This document shows positions 59,422 to 64,000 of a stretch of 64,000 nt of DNA, piece by piece (position 1 is the first letter of the stretch; each line of letters begins with the position of its first letter). This stretch comes from Paenibacillus terrae (GTDB lineage Bacteria > Bacillota > Bacilli > Paenibacillales > Paenibacillaceae), in the NCBI RefSeq assembly GCF_000943545.1, contig NZ_JTHP01000002.1, forward strand, positions 62,001 through 126,000. Direction: 5' to 3'. Below the pieces are notes generated by a model, which was given only the letters and a program-made list of their open reading frames with translations, was not told the origin of the DNA and did not search any database. The translations under genes and the position numbers were made by a program.

Positions 59422-60363
59422 TTACTGAACCGCCGGGCCTAAATATTCGTTATATTTTTGCTTGCGCGGATTCAGAATGAACAGCACCCCCTGCTTGTAT
59501 CCTTCTGCGGCATTAAAGTTACGGCGTAGTATTTCCTTGAACATCAGGTAGGACAAGGTCCATAAAAGCGCCCCGTACTGGATGGCTCCCGCCTTTTTCA
59601 GAGCAAGGAAATAATAGTGATTGATCGCTGTAGCCTTGGCTACTTTGCCCGCCTTATCGCGCGAGCTTGAAGATTCGTGATGAATGATCGTCAAGTCGGG
59701 ATTGATAACCAGCTTGCCGTAACGGCTCGCCAACTGGCACATATACAAATCGTCAGCCACGGCATAGCTGGTCATCCACGGATACGGCTTCATATCCCGA
59801 AGCGCATCCCTCCGGAATGACATGTTGCAGCCATGAAAAAATTCCGTGTCAAAAACCTCCGTCGCTTCTCCCCAACGCAGCAATGAACCTGCCAGACTAC
59901 TGGGCGAAAGCTTGCCGAGAGACGGGGACATCTGAAATGTCAAAATGCCCAGCAGCTTCCCTGCCCGGCTCGAATGTAGTCCCTTTGCAATCCCTCCAAC
60001 ACCCACAATCGTTTCATCCTGATCATAGGTATCGAGCAAGCGCCGGATATAGAGTTTATCGTCCAGTTCGGCATCATCGTCAAAATACAGCACGATATCA
60101 TACCGTACAAGAGATAACGCTTCATAGCGGGACAACCAAACGCCGGGACGACTTTTTTTATGATACTTCAAAACGCCTTGAGGCAAGCCGGATACCATGT
60201 CACGGTACAGCTCGACCTGTTGGTCGGAAATATCGCCGTCATCCACAATCAGCAGCTCTACAGCCGTATGCTCCAGCTGCTGCTGTCCTGCGATAGATTG
60301 TATACAGCGTGTCAGATCTTCGATCCGATTGCGGGTACAAATGATGATGGAGACATCGGACAT
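59422..60363 (-). CDS. Glycosyltransferase family 2, paralogue
   Basis: 313 residues. Same block order as its neighbour: IICTRNRIEDLTRCIQ, then VLYFDDDAELDD near residue 90, then EFFHGCNMSFRRDAL near residue 180, with matching ends. Probable tandem duplication with diverged acceptor specificity. First gene of the cluster; start codon preceded by AGGAGG. Confidence 0.9.
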   Translation of the reverse strand: MSDVSIIICTRNRIEDLTRCIQSIAGQQQLEHTAVELLIVDDGDISDQQVELYRDMVSGLPQGVLKYHKKSRPGVWLSRYEALSLVRYDIVLYFDDDAELDDKLYIRRLLDTYDQDETIVGVGGIAKGLHSSRAGKLLGILTFQMSPSLGKLSPSSLAGSLLRWGEATEVFDTEFFHGCNMSFRRDALRDMKPYPWMTSYAVADDLYMCQLASRYGKLVINPDLTIIHHESSSSRDKAGKVAKATAINHYYFLALKKAGAIQYGALLWTLSYLMFKEILRRNFNAAEGYKQGVLFILNPRKQKYNEYLGPAVQ

Positions 60364-60466
60364 GCCATTACCTCCTGTGTGTATTCAGATGCTTTGGAAG
60401 AGATATTCAAAGTTTTTCCAATTGCTGGATGATATATGTTTATTGTATCTTTGACAGCGTTTGAGT

Positions 60467-60487
60467 GTATATACCTCTTTTGTATAC
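60467..60487. promoter_or_regulatory. Inverted repeat before the exopolysaccharide genes
   Basis: GTATATAC at 60467-60474 and GTATAC at 60482-60487, within an AT-rich spacer about 105 bases before the first glycosyltransferase. Weak; could be chance. Confidence 0.3.
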
Positions 60488-60529
60488 TTTTTCAGTCTCT
60501 AAAAGGGTAGACAATACTCGAAAAAGGGC

Positions 60530-60562
60530 AAAAAAATAGGATCGGCTTCTAGCGCCAATCCT
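60530..60562 (-). terminator. Terminator of the DUF1836 gene
   Basis: Arms AGGATCGGC and GCCAATCCT pair with one mismatch, followed by a run of T on the minus strand, just after the stop codon. Confidence 0.8.
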
Positions 60563-60565
60563 GAT

Positions 60566-61366
60566 CTACCCTTGAAAGTCCAGAAACAACGTCGCATTCA
60601 CATACCTGCGTGCCATGGACAAAAAATAACTATTTTGCACCGATACCGCAGCTACCAGCAATGTATTCCGAACGGCTTGACACTGGTTAGGGGTCAAATG
60701 CTGCAAACGGCTCGTGTATTGATCTGCCGCCTGAATCAGCAATTCCTCTGTCGCACCTTCCTGACGCTGCTGCCCTGTAGCGAAATTCCCGTTTTCTTTG
60801 GCAAACCCTGCGCCTGCCACATCCAGCAGTTGATCTCCATTCGCATCCAGCTCCTCAAACAAGGTTGAATAAGCAGCGTACAAATCGACCGGCTGGATTA
60901 GATCATCCGTATCATCCTCCGGCTGTTGGAACAGGATATGAAATAACTGACGGATGGATTCAAAATCAAGACACGATTTCAAATCCTCCACAATGAGCAG
61001 CAGTGCGGCCTGGTTGACTGAATATTTTTTACCGATCTTCGGTGATCCGAGAAATTCCTTGAAGTCACGTTTGACCCAATTTTGCATAGAGGCCAATGAA
61101 ACATGGCTATATTCGACCAGTTGACCGAGAGAAACAATCTCCTGTAACGAAAAGGCTGCGCTGTGCTTGCCCTTGATGATTTTATCCAGCACAGGCGTTA
61201 CCTCAGTATACAAAAATGTCGGCATCGTGCTGCCGGGACGGTCCGGATGGATATGGGTGCGTCTCCAGGCATCCTGAAGAACGGCCAACGGCTGCAATTC
61301 GCGGCGACCTTCCATCGCCAGCAGCAAATGGGCCATATCACGGCGTGTGAGGGTAAAAGACTCCAT
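60566..61366 (-). CDS. DUF1836-domain protein
   Basis: 266 residues. The DUF1836 domain covers about 46-155: FLYTEVTPVLDKIIKGK, FSLQEIVSLGQLVEYSHVS, NWVKRDFKEFLGSPKIGKKY and QAALLLIVEDLK. This domain resembles a helix-turn-helix of MerR type, so a DNA-binding role is likely but not proven. The rest is helical and unrecognised. Starts 28 bases from an AGTTCAnnTGAACT palindrome. Divergent from the CorC-type gene. Confidence 0.85.
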   Translation of the reverse strand: MESFTLTRRDMAHLLLAMEGRRELQPLAVLQDAWRRTHIHPDRPGSTMPTFLYTEVTPVLDKIIKGKHSAAFSLQEIVSLGQLVEYSHVSLASMQNWVKRDFKEFLGSPKIGKKYSVNQAALLLIVEDLKSCLDFESIRQLFHILFQQPEDDTDDLIQPVDLYAAYSTLFEELDANGDQLLDVAGAGFAKENGNFATGQQRQEGATEELLIQAADQYTSRLQHLTPNQCQAVRNTLLVAAVSVQNSYFLSMARRYVNATLFLDFQG

Positions 61367-61393
61367 CTGCTTTCCTCCCTTTAAACCATTTCA

Positions 61394-61407
61394 AGTTCAT
61401 TTGAACT
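61394..61407. promoter_or_regulatory. Palindrome AGTTCAnnTGAACT, copy 1
   Basis: Perfect six-base arms with TT at the centre. Lies 28-41 bases before the DUF1836 start codon. Confidence 0.6.
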
Positions 61408-61554
61408 CATCATACGCCCATAAACTAGGCTTGTAAAGTGAAGCAATGATCCGTGCGGGTTCTGTTTTGCCTTATTTTCCGTGCAAATTGGAGGCAGGTG
61501 ACCTGCTATGATTGGATATGAACCTTGTATATTTGCTTTTAAGTTCTTAAAATA

Positions 61555-61568
61555 AGTTCAAGTGAACT
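61555..61568. promoter_or_regulatory. Palindrome AGTTCAnnTGAACT, copy 2
   Basis: Same arms with AG at the centre, about 22-35 bases before the CorC-type gene. Half-sites AAGTTCTTAA (61541) and GAGTTCATT (61576) flank it. Confidence 0.6.
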
Positions 61569-61589
61569 TAAAATGGAGTTCATTAAAAA

Positions 61590-62960
61590 TTGAACGAAAA
61601 AGGGATGAGTGAAAATTACATGGGTATAGGTGTCAGTCTATTTTTGTTCGCGGTGTTGATTATATTTAGTGCTTTCTTCGTGGCTACCGAGTTTGCGATT
61701 ATTAAAATCCGTTCCAGCCGGGTCGATCAGCTGGTAGTGGAGAACCGTAAAAATGCACTGGCGCTACAAAAGGTCGTCAATAATCTGGACGGCTACCTGT
61801 CCGCCTGTCAGCTTGGTATTACGATTACAGCGTTGGGACTCGGCTGGCTCGGTGAACCGACCGTGGTCAAATTGCTGGAGCCTCTCTTTCAACAGCTCAA
61901 CATCAATGGGGAATTTTCACATATCCTGGCCTTTATTATTTCATTTGTCATTGTAACTTACCTGCACGTGGTTATCGGTGAACTGGCTCCCAAAACGCTG
62001 GCGATCCGCAAAGCGGAAGCAGTAAGCTTGTTGACCTCCCCGGTCATCGTATGGTTTAACCGGATTATGTATCCGTTTATCTGGCTCCTGAATGGCTCGG
62101 CCAACCGTTTGGTTCGTTTGTTTGGTCTTCAACCGGCAAGCGAGCATGAGGAAGCGCATTCTCAGGAGGAAATTCAGATCATTTTGTCCGAAAGCGTGGA
62201 AAGTGGTAAGATCAATAACACCGAATATGGCTACGTGAATCGTATCTTTGCTTTTGACGAGACCGTTGCCAAAGAAATTATGGTGCCACGTACAGATATG
62301 GTATGCTTGTTTACGAATCGCTCGCTGAAAGAAAACATGCTGACCATTCACGAAGAGCAGTATACCCGTTTTCCGGTGGCGACAGAGAACAAGGATCAGA
62401 TCATCGGTATGGTTAATACCAAGCAGTTGTTCCTTGAGTATGACCGCAACCCTGAGCTTGATTTCAATAGTCTGATTCAACCGATCCTGACTGTTCCGGA
62501 AGTTATACCTGTCAACACGCTGCTCAAACGCATGCAGAAGGAGCAGGTTCATATCGCCCTACTCGTCGATGAATACGGCGGAACCTCCGGTCTAATTACT
62601 ATTGAGGATATTTTGGAGGAAATTGTTGGCGAAATCCGTGACGAATTTGATAAGGATGAACGGAAGGAAATCGAGAAATTGACGGAGAACAGTTATTTGA
62701 TGGATGGCAAGGTGATGCTTTCCGATCTGAGTGATCTGACTGGCTTGACGTTGGACGATGAGGACGTGGATACTGTCGGAGGGTGGGTGTATAGTCGGGT
62801 TCCAGAACCGAGACAGGGCAAGGAATTCATAGAAGATGATGTGAAATTTATCATTCGGGAAATGGGTAAAAATCGTATTCGGCGGGTGGAGATTATTCTA
62901 CACAATGAATCTCCTGTATCTGAGTTGGAAGCGGAATCGGACACTTCTTCCCGGGAGTGA
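61590..62960 (+). CDS. CorC/HlyC-type CNNM-CBS membrane protein
   Basis: Membrane protein of the UPF0053 family; relatives act in Mg(II) or Co(II) export or resistance, and some are called hemolysins without proof. 456 residues: a CNNM domain with about four helices (about 1-190), then two CBS domains (about 205-340, MVPRTDMVCLF and LLVDEYGGTSGLITIEDILEEIVG), then the CorC-HlyC C-terminal domain. Start uncertain: TTG at 61590 with GGAG 13 bases upstream, or ATG at 61605 or 61620. The divergent neighbour encodes the DUF1836 protein. Confidence 0.9.
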   Translation: MNEKGMSENYMGIGVSLFLFAVLIIFSAFFVATEFAIIKIRSSRVDQLVVENRKNALALQKVVNNLDGYLSACQLGITITALGLGWLGEPTVVKLLEPLFQQLNINGEFSHILAFIISFVIVTYLHVVIGELAPKTLAIRKAEAVSLLTSPVIVWFNRIMYPFIWLLNGSANRLVRLFGLQPASEHEEAHSQEEIQIILSESVESGKINNTEYGYVNRIFAFDETVAKEIMVPRTDMVCLFTNRSLKENMLTIHEEQYTRFPVATENKDQIIGMVNTKQLFLEYDRNPELDFNSLIQPILTVPEVIPVNTLLKRMQKEQVHIALLVDEYGGTSGLITIEDILEEIVGEIRDEFDKDERKEIEKLTENSYLMDGKVMLSDLSDLTGLTLDDEDVDTVGGWVYSRVPEPRQGKEFIEDDVKFIIREMGKNRIRRVEIILHNESPVSELEAESDTSSRE

Positions 62961-63033
62961 ACCGCTGTGACCTGAGTGGCCTGCACTGTGCACTTGACAC
63001 TTGCGTTCACTCCTACTGAAATGACATACTTCC

Positions 63034-63061
63034 AGGGCAAACGGCTTAGGCCTTTTGCCCT
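63034..63061 (+). repeat. Hairpin before uppP
   Basis: Arms AGGGCAAA and TTTGCCCT with an inner GGC/GCC, ending about 10 bases before the uppP ribosome binding site. No T run, so not a terminator. Confidence 0.5.
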
Positions 63062-63088
63062 GCACGCGTGTAAGGAGGAACTAGTAAA

Positions 63089-63886
63089 GTGGATATTTTA
63101 TCATCTATTATTATGGGTATTATTGAAGGGCTGACAGAGTTTTTGCCGGTCTCTTCGACGGGTCATATGATCCTGACGGCTGATCTTCTGGGGTTAAACA
63201 CGGAGAATGATACAGTCAAAACGTTCGAGGTTATTGTGCAGTTGGGTGCTGTGCTGGCGGTCGTCGTATTGTACTGGCGCAGGTTCCTAAGCCTGTTTGA
63301 TTTCAGACGCAGAATCTCGACTCAGCCGCGTCTAAACCTGCTACACATTATTTTGGCCATGATTCCTGCGGGTGTGATTGGCGTGCTGTTCCGTGATGTA
63401 ATCAAGCAATACCTGTTTGGTCCTCAAACCGTTCTGTACAGTCTGGTCATCGGAGGCTTGCTAATGATCGCGGCTGAAAAATTCCATCCGCCCATTAAAT
63501 CGCATACGGTGGATGACATTACGTATAAGCAGGCTTTTACGATTGGCTTGTTCCAGGTCCTGGCTTTATGGCCGGGCTTCTCCCGTTCAGGCTCAACCAT
63601 GTCCGGGGGCCTATTCGCCCGTGTAAGCCATACAGCAGCCGCTGAATTTACATTTTTGGTTTCTGTTCCAGTCATGCTGGGCGCATCGGGCATTGATATG
63701 ATCAAAAGCATGGACCATCTGTCCATGAGCGATTTTCCGGTGTTCGCGGCAGGCTTTATCACTGCCTTTATCGTCGGAATGCTGGCGATCAAAACGTTCC
63801 TCGGTCTGCTCAAACGCTTGAGCCTGACTTCATTCGCCATCTACCGCTTCGTACTGGCGGCTGTGTTCTTCTTCATTATTTTGTAA
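63089..63886 (+). CDS. uppP: Undecaprenyl-diphosphatase
   Basis: Membrane phosphatase that recycles the lipid carrier of cell wall and polysaccharide synthesis; also gives bacitracin resistance. 265 residues and about eight helices. Active site blocks [17 protein letters not shown] (residues 10-26) and [14 protein letters not shown] near residue 165 are intact. GTG start with AAGGAGGAA upstream. 128 bp after the CorC-type gene. Confidence 0.96.
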   Translation: MDILSSIIMGIIEGLTEFLPVSSTGHMILTADLLGLNTENDTVKTFEVIVQLGAVLAVVVLYWRRFLSLFDFRRRISTQPRLNLLHIILAMIPAGVIGVLFRDVIKQYLFGPQTVLYSLVIGGLLMIAAEKFHPPIKSHTVDDITYKQAFTIGLFQVLALWPGFSRSGSTMSGGLFARVSHTAAAEFTFLVSVPVMLGASGIDMIKSMDHLSMSDFPVFAAGFITAFIVGMLAIKTFLGLLKRLSLTSFAIYRFVLAAVFFFIIL

Positions 63887-63948
63887 GCTGTTGTTTGTTG
63901 CCGCAAAGCCTTCATGCTTTTCAGCAATTACAGCTCGTTTCGTATGAC

Positions 63949-64000
63949 AAAAAAGGGTTATCCCATAGGCTTAATTTGTCAGCCATGGGATAACCCTTTT
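63949..64000 (+). terminator. Terminator of uppP, at the window end
   Basis: Arms AAAAGGGTTATCCCAT and ATGGGATAACCCTTTT, a strong stem that runs to the last base. It may continue with a T run beyond the window. Confidence 0.9.

Noticed and set aside
61620..62960. Shorter start for the CorC-type gene
   Set aside because: ATG at 61620 lacks a well-placed ribosome binding site; the TTG at 61590 was kept with low certainty.

Overview
The window looks like chromosome of a low-to-mid GC Gram-positive of the Paenibacillus polymyxa group. Strong AGGAGG-type ribosome binding sites, Bacillus-style regulation (CcpA cre boxes, LicT antitermination, Rex, Fur) and Bacillota gene families point to Bacillota. 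The GH1 beta-glucosidase at 29975-31321 agrees with the P. polymyxa BglA I remember: 448 residues, catalytic Glu166 and Glu352. No database search was run. I see no rRNA, tRNA, CRISPR array, prophage or insertion sequence. Most genes are on the minus strand.

Layout. 1-1.9 kb: 3' part of feoB and its Cys-rich companion. 2-6.2 kb: xylose operon xylAB with divergent xylR, a cre site and a probable XylR operator. 6.3-10.7 kb: beta-glucoside PTS operon bglP-licT-6-phospho-beta-glucosidase, led by a RAT/terminator antitermination switch. 10.9-12.2 kb: thioredoxin reductase and a redoxin. 12.4-16.6 kb: ZIP transporter, small membrane protein, WrbA-like flavoprotein, EmrAB-like efflux pair. 16.7-23.8 kb: metal region with a P1B-4 (PfeT-like) ATPase under two Fur-like boxes, a degenerate PPDK-like protein, and a P1B-2 (CadA-like) ATPase with a CadC-type operator and an ArsR/SmtB repressor. 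23.9-29.1 kb: OYE-family oxidoreductase and the qoxABCD quinol oxidase operon. 30-37.6 kb: oligosaccharide ABC importer (LplBCA type, no ATPase gene) co-directional with a GH95 enzyme and BglA. 38-44.5 kb: cupredoxin protein and the cydABDC operon behind a Rex site. 44.9-48.3 kb: YesMN-type two-component system. 48.5-49.1 kb: peptide deformylase. 49.4-55.8 kb: second oligo-beta-glucoside PTS (licR, licB, licA, licC) ending in a GH3 enzyme with an extra N-terminal module. 56-60.4 kb: exopolysaccharide genes (two GT2, flippase, pyruvyltransferase). 60.6-63.9 kb: DUF1836 protein, CorC/HlyC-type membrane protein, uppP.

The window reads as plant-polysaccharide sugar use (xylose, beta-glucosides, fucosylated or galactosylated oligosaccharides), metal homeostasis (Fe, Zn/Cd, Cu), aerobic respiration by two quinol oxidases, and envelope polysaccharide export. 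Least ordinary: the PPDK-like relic between two metal ATPases with its own palindromic control region, the repeated AGTTCAnnTGAACT palindromes between the DUF1836 gene and the CorC-type gene, the GH3 fusion, and the His/Met-rich tails on three quinol oxidase subunits.
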